Of a stretch of 64,000 nucleotides of DNA, positions 1-8,899 are shown one piece after another. The first letter of the stretch is position 1, and every line of letters begins with the position of its first letter. The notes beneath the pieces were generated by a model. That model did no database searches and was not told where the DNA came from. It was given only the letters and a program-made list of their open reading frames with translations. Origin of the DNA: DASQEH01 sp035633755 (GTDB taxonomy: Bacteria; Actinomycetota; Actinomycetes; Propionibacteriales; Nocardioidaceae); NCBI GenBank assembly GCA_035633755.1, contig DASQEH010000173.1, positions 1-64,000 of the forward strand. The letters are read 5' to 3'. The position numbers and the translations under genes are program-made.

Positions 1-1
1 T

Positions 2-490
2 TTTGAGTGTCGTGATCCCGCAGATCTCGGGCCAGTGCAGCAAGAGTTGGGATGGTTCGACGTACTCTCGGCGGTTCGGCGAATCGGGGTGCCCGCCAGC
101 GAAGTACAAGTGCCGCGCTACACGCTGGTCAATCTCGAGACTACGTTCTACACCGAACCGCTGACGTTGGACCGGACACTGCAGATCATCGGCTACACCG
201 TCGACGTCCGTCTCGAGCCCGTGAGCTACGTGTGGCACTGGGGGGACGGCTCCACCACGGAGACTAGCGTCCCCGGTCGGCCCTACCCCTCCACAGACGT
301 CACTCATACCTATCTGAGGAGTACGGCGCCCGGTGACTCGTTGTCACTCAGTGTGGACGTGCTCTACCGTGCGAGTTACCGTGTCGATGGAGGTAGTTGG
401 CAGGAGATCCCTGACACGCTCACCATCAGTGGCACGGCGTCCGCCATGCCGGTGAAGCAAGCCAGCGCTGTACTCGTCACCCGGGAGTAG
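2..490 (+). CDS. PKD-domain secreted protein, 5' end missing
   Basis: The frame is open from the first bases of the window to the TAG at 488-490, so only about 162 C-terminal residues are present. The motif WHWGDGS, followed by a VTHTYLR-type segment, is the signature of a PKD (polycystic-kidney-disease) beta-sandwich repeat, usually found in extracellular actinobacterial proteins. A GTG at 35 could act as a start but gives a truncated protein, so I treat the gene as cut by the window edge. The domain is probably an adhesion or spacer module; no catalytic motif is visible. A secreted peptidase follows 108 bp downstream on the same strand. The family call is fairly sure, the role unknown. Confidence 0.7.
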   Translation, partial: FECRDPADLGPVQQELGWFDVLSAVRRIGVPASEVQVPRYTLVNLETTFYTEPLTLDRTLQIIGYTVDVRLEPVSYVWHWGDGSTTETSVPGRPYPSTDVTHTYLRSTAPGDSLSLSVDVLYRASYRVDGGSWQEIPDTLTISGTASAMPVKQASAVLVTRE

Positions 491-598
491 GGAGACTCCG
501 CGAGTCGAACTCCTGATCGGTGGGCCGGGGAAAGCGCCGACTCGGCCGGCACTCACTGCGGCGGCAGGCTCACAGCTCGCGAAGGGGACAGTGCACAG

Positions 599-2134
599 AT
601 GACAACGCCGCTGAGGAGTGCGGCAGCGGTTATCGCAATGCTGGTCATCCTGGCGATGGTTGTAGCCGGCCACGTCGCAGCGACCGCGCACCATGCACCA
701 GTCGCTGCGACGAGCGGTTCAGGGGTGACCCCGCCGAGCGGTGCCGTCGGGGTAGCGCCTCATGTCCCCAACGACGTGCGCCTTGTACGAACTCGGCGGT
801 CGCTTCTCGGCCGACACAACTGGTATCGACAAGTGGTCGACGGCCACTTCGTTGTCGGTGGATGGTTCGCCACGCACTACGACAAGTTCAGAAAGCAGTA
901 CGTAATCTGGGACCACCGCCGCGATGTGAACGCGACCACACTCCCGCAGCCGCGCATCACCTCCGAAGAAGCGCGCTCCTTCGTCACACGGGGCACGCAG
1001 TCGCCCGCCCGTCGGAGAACTCACGTCGGCCTCTGGGTACTTGCTAGGTCGAGCCACCACCCGACCCCACGTTTGGTGTACGCCGTGAGCACCGCAGACG
1101 GTCATGGTGCGCGAACGTCCTACGTGGACGCCGTGGACGGGCGGATCGTGAAGGTTGTCCATTCACCCGCGAAAACGCGGGTGGATCAGGGACCGCCGGT
1201 GATAGGGAGAGGTCGGGTTTTCGACCCGAATCCGGTCGTTCGGCTTCAGGACCAGAGCCTCCGAGACCAGGGAGACGCCGACAGCGCGGTACCTCGTCGC
1301 GCCTATACGCGAGTTGAGCTCCGCGGTCTGTATAACGCTCATCAACTCGTTGGCCGCTGGGTCCGCATAGCCAATGCCCATCGTGCACACTCACGTTCGA
1401 ACACATACCTGTTCAACCGATCCCATCCCTTCTTCGAGCAGACCAGTGCGTACTACGGCGTGCACAAGCAACAGGCATTCCTGCAGTCTCTTGGTTTTCA
1501 CGATGTCAACGCGGAGTCACAGGAGGTCGTCACCAACGCTTTCGCCAACGACAACTCCTACTACGACACACAGGCGGACCGGATATCTCTGGGGAGTGGC
1601 GGGGTCGACGATGCCGAGGATCTGGAAGTTGTTTGGCACGAGTACGGCCACGCGATTCAGTCGGATCAAGTGATCGACTTCGGCAGGGGCCGGGAGGCCC
1701 GCTCGATCGGAGAGGGTTTTGGTGACTATATGGCCGTCGCGATGAGCCAAGGTGCACAGCGAAGGGGAACCCCACGCACTCCGCTGGCGTGCGTCATGGA
1801 TTGGGACGCAACCGCCTACACCGTGGCCGAACCACACTGCCTGCGTCGTGTCGACCGCGACGTCGTATACCCGCGCGACCTCACAGGTAGTCCGCACCAC
1901 GACGGTGGTATCTGGGCGCGGGCGCTGTGGGACATGAATCTCCGGATGGGTCGTGCTGACGCGACTCGTGTCGCCGTCGAGTCAAACTTCTGGATGCACC
2001 CGAATATCAGCATGCCCCAGGGGGCTCGGATCATGGCATGGGTCGCCAGCCGGCTGACCGCGACAGGTCTGGTGGCCCCAGGGTCGCTGGTCCAGGTAAG
2101 GAACGCTCTGCTGGCTCGCAACCTCCTCCCCTGA
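599..2134 (+). CDS. Secreted zinc metallopeptidase (gluzincin, M4/M36-like)
   Basis: The protein has 511 residues. An N-terminal hydrophobic stretch (about residues 8-30) looks like a signal peptide or anchor. The zinc site is HEYGH (His347, Glu348, His351), with GEGFGDY supplying the third ligand (Glu372) about 21 residues later. That spacing and the GDY motif match the M4/M36 thermolysin/fungalysin clan. The region between about 70 and 190 resembles the FTP/PepSY-type propeptide of these enzymes. I infer a secreted endopeptidase made as a zymogen. GAAGGGG lies 11-12 bp before the ATG. The gene faces the lexA-linked LysM gene across a strong hairpin. The clan is likely; the exact family and substrate are uncertain. 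Confidence 0.75.
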   Translation: MTTPLRSAAAVIAMLVILAMVVAGHVAATAHHAPVAATSGSGVTPPSGAVGVAPHVPNDVRLVRTRRSLLGRHNWYRQVVDGHFVVGGWFATHYDKFRKQYVIWDHRRDVNATTLPQPRITSEEARSFVTRGTQSPARRRTHVGLWVLARSSHHPTPRLVYAVSTADGHGARTSYVDAVDGRIVKVVHSPAKTRVDQGPPVIGRGRVFDPNPVVRLQDQSLRDQGDADSAVPRRAYTRVELRGLYNAHQLVGRWVRIANAHRAHSRSNTYLFNRSHPFFEQTSAYYGVHKQQAFLQSLGFHDVNAESQEVVTNAFANDNSYYDTQADRISLGSGGVDDAEDLEVVWHEYGHAIQSDQVIDFGRGREARSIGEGFGDYMAVAMSQGAQRRGTPRTPLACVMDWDATAYTVAEPHCLRRVDRDVVYPRDLTGSPHHDGGIWARALWDMNLRMGRADATRVAVESNFWMHPNISMPQGARIMAWVASRLTATGLVAPGSLVQVRNALLARNLLP

Positions 2135-2164
2135 AGCCGCGTCGATAAGTGCCCAGGACACGCA

Positions 2165-2200
2165 GAACGGGCCAGCCACTTGTTCTTGGCTGACCCGTTC
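2165..2200. terminator. Probable bidirectional terminator hairpin
   Basis: GAACGGG-C-CAGCCA pairs with TGGCTG-A-CCCGTTC across an 8-nt loop: 13 paired bases and one C-A mismatch. It lies between the convergent peptidase and LysM genes. There is no clear T-run on either side, which is usual for high-GC actinobacteria. Confidence 0.6.
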
Positions 2201-2283
2201 CACTCTTCGCGACGCCGGGTCGAGGGGCGGTGCGCGAACCTCAGGACGCCGAGCGACGGCGTCGGTCCTGGTAGCTGCGGGCG

Positions 2284-2679
2284 CTACTCAACGGGCACAT
2301 ACAGCGGCTGGCCGGCTCGTATGGCGCCGGCATCGGGCAAGGCATTGAGATCGACTATCGAGGCAATGACCTCCCGCGGATCCTCCTGCGGCGCCACGGA
2401 GTGCGCGATGTCCCACAGCGTCTGTCCCGGCTGGACTACCACTGTGGTAGCCGGAACGTGGCGCACGTGGTCCGTTGAGGCGGCGGGGGCGCCGAACCAG
2501 ATGAACAAGGCCAGCGCCAGCGTGAGGACACCCACCAGCACGACCACGCGGCCGCGGCGAGTGAGGCGCACCGCTGAGGGTGGCTGGCGCTCGGCTGGGC
2601 AACGGGCTGGCCTGCCCGGCGGTGCCGCTGTTGGGCGTCGATCGCGCACAGCTTCGAGGTCGATGACCGTAGTACTCAT
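2284..2679 (-). CDS. LysM protein, SOS-linked cell-division suppressor (ChiZ/DivS-like)
   Basis: The protein has 131 residues: a basic cytoplasmic N terminus, one transmembrane helix (about 47-66, RGRVVVLVGVLTLALALFIW) and a C-terminal LysM peptidoglycan-binding domain that opens with VVVQPGQTLWDIAHSV. GGGAGG stands just before the ATG. It is transcribed divergently from lexA, and the shared region carries LexA boxes. Mycobacterial Rv2719c (ChiZ) and corynebacterial DivS occupy the same place with the same TM-plus-LysM layout and restrain division during DNA damage. By position and architecture I infer that role here. No hydrolase domain is visible beyond LysM, so catalytic activity should not be assumed. 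Confidence 0.8.
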   Translation of the reverse strand: MSTTVIDLEAVRDRRPTAAPPGRPARCPAERQPPSAVRLTRRGRVVVLVGVLTLALALFIWFGAPAASTDHVRHVPATTVVVQPGQTLWDIAHSVAPQEDPREVIASIVDLNALPDAGAIRAGQPLYVPVE

Positions 2680-2865
2680 GAAAACCTCCCTAAGATGCAG
2701 GCCGAACGACGATGACCGGCTGGGCCGTTGCTCGCTGCTATCCCAGGTTTATCGGGTGGCACCGACAGTTCTTGCCACAAGCGAAGGAACGCAGGGGACG
2801 GACCCGAGGGCGCCACGACCGTCCGCCAGCTACGAGGGACCGTCCTCACGTTCACCAGGAGTCGT

Positions 2866-2881
2866 TCGAACATACGTACGA
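2866..2881. promoter_or_regulatory. LexA (SOS) box 1, one mismatch
   Basis: TCGAACATACGTACGA has the actinobacterial TCGAAC-N4-GTTCGA layout with one mismatch in the right half (GTACGA). It lies in the lexA/LysM divergent region, nearer the LysM gene. Confidence 0.65.
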
Positions 2882-2905
2882 ACGTAGCAGAAGTTGAGGC
2901 TGAAT

Positions 2906-2921
2906 TCGAACGGGTGTTCGA
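2906..2921. promoter_or_regulatory. LexA (SOS) box 2, perfect palindrome
   Basis: TCGAACGGGTGTTCGA is a perfect TCGAAC-N4-GTTCGA site, 40 bp from box 1. It is likely the main operator of the lexA/LysM divergent promoters. Confidence 0.85.
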
Positions 2922-3065
2922 TCACGAACCAATAACTCTCGCCGCCCAGCGCGGCCCCGGTTCACCCTGCCTTCGCCGATCGGCCGCTGGTTTGAACACC
3001 GTTGCAGTGAAGGCGAAGCCCTGGCGCGACCCTTGCTCGCCGAGCAGCTGCCGCAACACGCCGAT

Positions 3066-3081
3066 TCGAACAGATGTTTGA
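3066..3081. promoter_or_regulatory. LexA (SOS) box 3, one mismatch
   Basis: TCGAACAGATGTTTGA differs from the consensus only at GTTTGA. It lies 108 bp before the lexA start and is the likely autoregulatory site nearest lexA. Confidence 0.75.
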
Positions 3082-3188
3082 TTGAGTCGCTTGCCGGGCT
3101 TACCGTTCTGTCACTGCTGAAACGCCGAAACCGCCCTCGAGGGCGGGCACATTCCTCTGACGGCTCCCGCGAATTGAAGGTGACTGGT

Positions 3189-3908
3189 ATGGCCCGCGTC
3201 AAGGACGACTCTGTTCACGAGCTACCCGACGGTCCGCCCGATGCGCTTGGCTTGACTCCTCGCCAGCGCCGCGTGCTTGCGGTCATCCGCGACTCCGTTG
3301 AAGCCCGCGGTTACCCACCCAGCATGCGCGAGATCGGAATAGCGGTCGGACTGACCAGCTCGTCATCTGTCGCACATCAATTGCGGGTGCTTGAGGGGAA
3401 GGGCTACCTGCGCCGCGACCCCAACCGACCCCGCGCGCTTGAGGTGCTGCTGCCCGACACTGCTGTCAAAGATGCGGTCCTGCCGAGCGAGATCGCCGCC
3501 GATGACGAGACAGGCTTCGGCGATCGCCACCCCGAGGCGGTGCTCGTGCCGCTCGTAGGCCGCATAGCTGCCGGCGGGCCGATCCTGGCCGAGCAGCTGG
3601 TGGAGGAGGTTCTACCCCTCCCCCGGCGACTCGTTGGTGAGGGCACCTTGTTCCTGCTCGAGGTCAAGGGAGACTCGATGATCGACGCTGCCATCTGCGA
3701 CGGCGACTTTGTGGTGGTGCGTCAGCAACCCAACGCCGAGAACGGGGAGATCGTCGCGGCCATGATCGACGGTGACGCGACCGTCAAGACGCTTCAGCGC
3801 AAGTCGGGGCAGACCTGGCTCCTGCCGCAGAACGCGAACTACGACCCCATCGACGGCACGGAAGCCTCCATACTCGGAAGGGTCGTCACGGTGATGCGCC
3901 GGGTCTGA
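3189..3908 (+). CDS. lexA: LexA repressor (SOS regulator, self-cleaving S24 peptidase)
   Basis: The protein has 239 residues. An N-terminal winged helix (about 22-86, LTPRQRRVLAVIRDSVEARG) binds SOS boxes. The C-terminal S24 latent protease domain has the Ala128-Gly129 cleavage site in GRIAAGG, nucleophile Ser163 in KGDSM and base Lys200 in TVKTL. RecA filaments trigger its self-cleavage and derepress DNA-repair genes. I chose the ATG at 3189 because AAGG lies 8 bp upstream; an in-frame GTG at 3180 is possible, and longer in-frame extensions lack family similarity. Three SOS boxes lie upstream, so it is autoregulated. Confidence 0.97.
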   Translation: MARVKDDSVHELPDGPPDALGLTPRQRRVLAVIRDSVEARGYPPSMREIGIAVGLTSSSSVAHQLRVLEGKGYLRRDPNRPRALEVLLPDTAVKDAVLPSEIAADDETGFGDRHPEAVLVPLVGRIAAGGPILAEQLVEEVLPLPRRLVGEGTLFLLEVKGDSMIDAAICDGDFVVVRQQPNAENGEIVAAMIDGDATVKTLQRKSGQTWLLPQNANYDPIDGTEASILGRVVTVMRRV

Positions 3909-3941
3909 CGCGGCCCGCCGTCGTCCTTGATCGCAGTCAAG

Positions 3942-5993
3942 TCAGGGGTCTGCGGCCACCGGCTCACGAAGGCGCTCCAGGGCTGAGCGCGCGACGTGCC
4001 CGTCGTAGGTCGTCCACATCGGCGGAAGCGACGCCCGCAGGAACTTCCCGTAGCGGGCAGTCGCGAGACGTGGGTCGAGAACGGCGACGACACCTCGATC
4101 GTGTCGTGACCGGATCAGTCGTCCACTTCCCTGCGCGAGGAGCAGCGCGGCGTGCGCGGCGGAGACCGCCATGAAGCCATTGCCTCCGGCACGGTCGGCT
4201 GCCCGGCTTCGCGCCGACATCAGGGGGTCGTCGGGGCGTGGGAACGGGATGCGGTCGATGATGACCAGCTGACACGTGCTGCCGGGGACATCGAGGCCCT
4301 GCCACAGTGACAAGGTGCCGAACAAGCTCACCGCCGGGTTGGCGACGAACTCTGCTTGGAGATGAGGCAGTTGACCATCGCCCTGACACAGGATGGGAAG
4401 GTGTGGCAGTGCCTCACGCACGGCCTCTGCCGCCGCCTCCGCCGCTCGCCGTGATGAGAACAAGCCGAGGGTTCGACCACTTGCCGCTTCCACGAGCGAC
4501 GCGATCTCTTCGACCTGAGCTGCGCCAATTCCATCGCGACCAGGCGCGGGAAGGTGTTTGGCGACGTAGAGGATCGACTGGCTCGGGTAATCGAAGGGTG
4601 ACCCAACATCGATTGCCCGCCATGGCACCACCGTCTCCGTCGCGCCGCCCTCCATGGCATCAGCCGTCTCGTCACCCTCGAGCGGGGACTCACTTTGCGC
4701 CGGGGCAGCACCGTCAGCCACGCGTTCAGACGGCGCAAGGCCGATCGAGGTCGCCAACGGCGCGAAGTCGCCACCCAGCTTGAGAGTCGCGGAGGTGAAG
4801 ACGACAGTCTTCTGCGTGAGGAGCTGGTGCCGAAGTGGTCCCCACACTTGGAGCGGCGCCACGCATAGCTGCCTGCCGCCTCGGGCCCGATCCCGGTCGG
4901 CGAGCCAAATGACGTCTGCCTCGTCAGCGGCGGCAAGACGCTCAGACACCTTGCGGATCTCGTCCACCATGCCCCTGGCTTGCTGACGCGCTGCATCGGC
5001 ACCCACCTCACGGGACTCCTTGGGAAAGGCCGAGAAGGCCGTCCGGGCCGCAGCCCTCAGCATGCCGAGACCATCGGCGATTGCCTCTGGCAGCGTGTCG
5101 ATCCTTCCCGGCTCGGCCTCCTCGAATGCTGCGCGTAGCACCTCGCCTGCTTCGGAGAGGGCGTCAGCCTCATCAGAGTCGAGAAAGTTGCGGGCGCGCC
5201 GTGCCGTTCGCTCGATGGCAGGCACGGACAGCTCGTCGGTCGCCGCTTGCGTCACGCGGGCGACCAGTTCATGTGCCTCGTCGATGACCACGACGTCATA
5301 CTCGGGGATCATCGGTACCCCCTCGATTGCGTCGATCGCCAGCAGGGAGTGGTTGGTGACGATGAGCCGTGAGGCCATCGCTCGTTCACGGGCCCGTTCC
5401 GCGAAGCACTCCAGACCGTAGGGGCACTTCGCGGCTCCCAGGCACTCGCGGTGGCTCACCGACACCTGCTGCCAGACGCGATCGGTGTGACCCGGGGCAC
5501 TGTCACGGTCACCCGGGCCACCAGCAGCGGCCTCGCCCTCCGCCCATTCACGCAGTTTGAGCACCTCGGCACCCAGGCTCGCGACAGGTAGGTCGATGAG
5601 CGCCCCCTGATCGTCGGGCACCCCGTCGCGGATCCGGTGCAGGCATGCATAGTTGCTGCGACCCTTCAGCACGGCATACGAGGGGTTCTCGCCCAGCACG
5701 TCGCGCGCGGCGTCGAGAAGCGCGGGGATGTCGCGCTCGACCAACTGGTGCTGAAGCGCGAGAGTGGCCGTGGCGACGACGACGCGGTCCCCGTGCATCG
5801 CGGCCGGCACGAGATAGCCCAGCGACTTCCCGGTGCCGGTGCCTGCCTGCACGAGGAGGTGCTCACCGGACTCCATTGCCGCTTGTACCGCCCGGGCCAT
5901 CTGCACCTGCCCGGGCCGGTTCTCGCCGGCCAGTGCCCCGACCGCAGCGCTGAGGACGTCCTCGACGGTCGCTGCGGGAGCAGAGGCCGTCAA
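3942..5993 (-). CDS. dinG: DinG-family iron-sulfur ATP-dependent DNA helicase
   Basis: The protein has 683 residues and is an XPD/DinG-type superfamily 2 helicase. Walker A is AGTGTGKS (50-57) and Walker B DEAH is at 238-241. Four cysteines between them (Cys117, Cys184, Cys190, Cys196) match the 4Fe-4S domain used to wedge strands apart 5' to 3'. The C-terminal helicase half includes the ending motif QGSGRLIRS. Members act on R-loops, G-quadruplexes and stalled forks. It converges on lexA with a 33-bp gap. I see no SOS box in its 187-bp upstream region. The assignment is firm; whether it is dinG or yoaA proper is a matter of naming. Confidence 0.9.
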   Translation of the reverse strand: MTASAPAATVEDVLSAAVGALAGENRPGQVQMARAVQAAMESGEHLLVQAGTGTGKSLGYLVPAAMHGDRVVVATATLALQHQLVERDIPALLDAARDVLGENPSYAVLKGRSNYACLHRIRDGVPDDQGALIDLPVASLGAEVLKLREWAEGEAAAGGPGDRDSAPGHTDRVWQQVSVSHRECLGAAKCPYGLECFAERARERAMASRLIVTNHSLLAIDAIEGVPMIPEYDVVVIDEAHELVARVTQAATDELSVPAIERTARRARNFLDSDEADALSEAGEVLRAAFEEAEPGRIDTLPEAIADGLGMLRAAARTAFSAFPKESREVGADAARQQARGMVDEIRKVSERLAAADEADVIWLADRDRARGGRQLCVAPLQVWGPLRHQLLTQKTVVFTSATLKLGGDFAPLATSIGLAPSERVADGAAPAQSESPLEGDETADAMEGGATETVVPWRAIDVGSPFDYPSQSILYVAKHLPAPGRDGIGAAQVEEIASLVEAASGRTLGLFSSRRAAEAAAEAVREALPHLPILCQGDGQLPHLQAEFVANPAVSLFGTLSLWQGLDVPGSTCQLVIIDRIPFPRPDDPLMSARSRAADRAGGNGFMAVSAAHAALLLAQGSGRLIRSRHDRGVVAVLDPRLATARYGKFLRASLPPMWTTYDGHVARSALERLREPVAADP

Positions 5994-6180
5994 CCGCGCG
6001 GTCCTTCACCTGGAGCCGGACGCCCGATCACGATCCGAGGGTATCCAACCCATCGCTCGTCGCGTCGGGTCTATCCACAGGACCGGCCGTACAACGCGCA
6101 TGGCGGGCGCCGCCCGGCGCGACTGTGCCCTCGCATGCAGGTTCTGGTTCCGTCTGATTGCCGATGACACCGCAGGTGTA

Positions 6181-6420
6181 CTAGAGGAGCCCGTACATCA
6201 AGGTGACCAGCAGCGGGAGGGTGAGGCTCAGGAGGACCAGCCATGCGACCAGTCGATGTAATGGCTTGCCGCCGTTGAGCGAACCGGCCATCGCCAGCAT
6301 CGCGCCCTCCTGCGTGTTGCGGTCCAAGCCGAGGCGGACGGCATCGTCTGGGAGCGCTTCGACCCGATGGAAGTGCAGCACTGGCTCGGTCTCGTCCGAG
6401 TCGTCCAACGGGTAGGCCAC
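6181..6420 (-). CDS. Small membrane protein downstream of hflX
   Basis: The protein has 79 residues: an acidic, soluble N-terminal half and one strongly hydrophobic C-terminal segment (about 56-79, LVAWLVLLSLTLPLLVTLMY), suggesting a tail-anchored membrane protein. It begins 15 bp after the hflX stop on the same strand, so it is probably co-transcribed with dapF-hflX. I recognise no family. The good coding pattern and operon position support a real gene, but no function can be assigned. Confidence 0.6.
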   Translation of the reverse strand: MAYPLDDSDETEPVLHFHRVEALPDDAVRLGLDRNTQEGAMLAMAGSLNGGKPLHRLVAWLVLLSLTLPLLVTLMYGLL

Positions 6421-6435
6421 AACGGAACCCTACCC

Positions 6436-7992
6436 TCAGCGTGACGTGGTGATGGTGGCGTACTCCGCCAGCTCTCCGGCGAGGCCTGGGTTGACCTTCG
6501 CCTTGAGGTGGGTTCCACCGGCCAGATGATCGATGGACATGATCTCTCCGTGCTCGTGCACCTTGGAGATGAGATCGCCGCGCGAGTAGGGGACGAGGGC
6601 ATCGACATCGACCGAGGGTCTCGGGAGGTCGTTCTCGATCGCTGCCATGACGTCGTCGATACCGGCACCGGTCCGCGCCGATACCACGACGGCGTGCGGC
6701 TCACGCGCCAGCAGTCGAGCCACCACCAAGGGGTCGGCGACATCCGCCTTGTTGATGACGACCAGCTCGGCCACCGTGTCGGCACCGATCTCGGCGAGCA
6801 CTTCACGGACGGCTGTGATCTGGCCCTCCGGGTCGGCATGCGAGCCATCCACGACATGGACAATGAGGTCGGCTTGGGCCACCTCTTCGAGGGTGGACCG
6901 GAAGGCCTCGACCAATTGGTGCGGAAGATGCCGTACGAAACCAACGGTGTCGGACAGTGTGAAGATGCGGCCGTCGGATGTCGCCGACCTCCGCGTCGTC
7001 GGGTCAAGGGTGGCGAAAAGGGCGTCTTCGACCAGGACGGATGCCCCGGTCAAGCGGTTCAACAGCGACGACTTGCCCGCGTTGGTGTAGCCGGCGATCG
7101 CCACCGCCGGGATCTCGCGACGGATGCGCTCGGCCTTCTTGGTGACACGGGCGGTCTTCATGTGCTCAAGGTCGCGCCGCAGCTTCGCCATCCGCGTCGT
7201 GATCCGCCGACGGTCGGTCTCCAGCTTCGTCTCTCCTGGCCCACGGCCACCGATGCCGCCGCCCTGGACACCGACACGCCCACCGGCCTGACGAGACAGG
7301 TTGCCTCCCCAGCCGCGCAGACGCTGCTTGCCGTACTCGAGCTGGGCGAGCTCCACTTGAGCCTTGCCCTCCTTTGAGCGGGCATGCTGGGCAAAGATGT
7401 CGAGGATGAGCGCGGTGCGGTCCACGACCTTCACCCCGACCTTGTCCTCGAGGTTGCGCAGCTGAGACGGGCTGAGTTCGCCGTCACAGATGACGGTGTC
7501 CGCCCCGGTCTCGGCGACCACCATGCGGAGGTCCTCCACCTTGCCGGGACCGATGTACGTCGCCGGGTCCGGCTTCTGACGTCGCTGCGACAGCGCGTCG
7601 AGCACGACTGAGCCAGCCGTCTCGGAGAGCAGCTTGAGCTCAGCCATCGAGTTGTCGGCGTCCTCGACTGTCCCCTCGCTCCATACTCCGACCAGCACGA
7701 CGCGCTCCAGCCGCAGTCGGCGGTACTCGACCTCGGTGACGTCGTCGAGCTCGGTCGAAAGGCCGGCTACTCGGCGAAGAGCGTTTCGCTCCGCCGACTC
7801 GAGTCCGCCCTGGCCGAAAGCGTCTTCGCCGTCAGCTCCCCAGTCTCGGTCGTCGGCACTCGCCTCGGGAACCTCCACGGCTGAGTCGAAGTAGACGTCG
7901 GTGTCGAGCTCGATCTCAGACAGTTCCAGCTCGGCATCTGCGGCGACGTCGTTGTCAGGCGCGCGGTTGGCGTACTCAGGATTCACCGTCAT
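6436..7992 (-). CDS. hflX: HflX ribosome-associated GTPase
   Basis: The protein has 518 residues, long for HflX because of an acidic N-terminal extension of about 80 residues. The HflX N-terminal domain (RVVLVGVW, VICDGELSPSQLRNLE) is followed by the conserved GGRGPGETKLE linker and a TRAFAC GTPase domain with G1 GYTNAGKSS, G3 DTVGF and G4 NKAD. HflX binds the 50S subunit and splits or rescues stalled 70S ribosomes under stress. It follows dapF after 106 bp and precedes a small membrane-protein gene. The order miaA-dapF-hflX is conserved in actinobacteria. Confidence 0.95.
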   Translation of the reverse strand: MTVNPEYANRAPDNDVAADAELELSEIELDTDVYFDSAVEVPEASADDRDWGADGEDAFGQGGLESAERNALRRVAGLSTELDDVTEVEYRRLRLERVVLVGVWSEGTVEDADNSMAELKLLSETAGSVVLDALSQRRQKPDPATYIGPGKVEDLRMVVAETGADTVICDGELSPSQLRNLEDKVGVKVVDRTALILDIFAQHARSKEGKAQVELAQLEYGKQRLRGWGGNLSRQAGGRVGVQGGGIGGRGPGETKLETDRRRITTRMAKLRRDLEHMKTARVTKKAERIRREIPAVAIAGYTNAGKSSLLNRLTGASVLVEDALFATLDPTTRRSATSDGRIFTLSDTVGFVRHLPHQLVEAFRSTLEEVAQADLIVHVVDGSHADPEGQITAVREVLAEIGADTVAELVVINKADVADPLVVARLLAREPHAVVVSARTGAGIDDVMAAIENDLPRPSVDVDALVPYSRGDLISKVHEHGEIMSIDHLAGGTHLKAKVNPGLAGELAEYATITTSR

Positions 7993-8098
7993 CAGGGCTC
8001 ATCCTACGTCGGTGGCCGTCGCCAACTCGACCCAATTTCCGGCTGGGCGCGACGGCACACCAAAGCACCAGGCCGGAATGTGCGAGCCGCTCGAAGGC

Positions 8099-8899
8099 TC
8101 AGCCAAGCCAGGTCCCCTCAGCGACCAGAACGGCCGGGCCTTTGAGGTGTATCGCCCCACCATTGTCAAGCGTCACCTGTAACCGCCCCCCGGGAACCTC
8201 GACCACGTAGGTGGTCGGTGGCTCAGCGGCTTCTCTGGCCGCGACAGCGGCCGCGACCGCACAGGCGCCGGTTCCACACGAAGCCGTCTCACCCACGCCC
8301 CGCTCGAACACACGCATCGCCAAGTCCCGGTCGCCGCGGACTTCGACGAACTCGACATTGGAGCCGTTCGGGAAGTCGTTGGTCACCAGTTCCGGCGCGT
8401 CCATCAGGTCACCGAGCGAGCTGAGCGAGTCGACGACGACAACCGCGTGGGGGTTGCCCATGTCCACCGACTGCGCTGCGTACTCCACGCCTGCGCTGCT
8501 CACTGCCGTGGTGCGGCCAATAACCGGTGTCCCCATGTCCACACTGATGTCGCCATCCTTGCAGTACGCCACCTGCTTGATGCCGTCGCGAGTGCTCACC
8601 GCGAGCGTCCGCGACGTATCGACGAGCTCCGCCCTTTGCAGGTAGCGAGCGAACACCCGGACGCCGTTTCCACACATCTCCGAGACCGACCCGTCGGCGT
8701 TGCGGTAGTCCATGAACCATTCGTCACGCTCGCTTGAGCCCAGCACTCGCAAGACACCGTCGGCACCTACGCCGCCACGCCGGTCGCACAGCGCCCTCAC
8801 GAGGTCAGCGGAGAGATCACCGTGAACCGTTCCGTCGAGGTCCGGAAGCACCACGAAGTCGTTGTGGGTGCCGTGACCCTTGAGGAAGGTGAAGCTCAC
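8099..8899 (-). CDS. dapF: Diaminopimelate epimerase
   Basis: The protein has 266 residues. It interconverts LL- and meso-diaminopimelate in the cytoplasm for lysine and peptidoglycan synthesis. The two catalytic cysteines are visible: Cys76 in EMCGNGVRVF and Cys208 in ASCGTGACAVA; the N-terminal GHGTHNDFVVLPD substrate motif is also present. I chose the GTG at 8899 because it overlaps the miaA stop as GTGA and places the family N terminus (VSFTFLKGHGTHNDF) correctly; the open frame further upstream lies within miaA. It is translationally coupled to miaA. dapA lies in this window as well. Confidence 0.95.
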   Translation of the reverse strand: MSFTFLKGHGTHNDFVVLPDLDGTVHGDLSADLVRALCDRRGGVGADGVLRVLGSSERDEWFMDYRNADGSVSEMCGNGVRVFARYLQRAELVDTSRTLAVSTRDGIKQVAYCKDGDISVDMGTPVIGRTTAVSSAGVEYAAQSVDMGNPHAVVVVDSLSSLGDLMDAPELVTNDFPNGSNVEFVEVRGDRDLAMRVFERGVGETASCGTGACAVAAAVAAREAAEPPTTYVVEVPGGRLQVTLDNGGAIHLKGPAVLVAEGTWLG

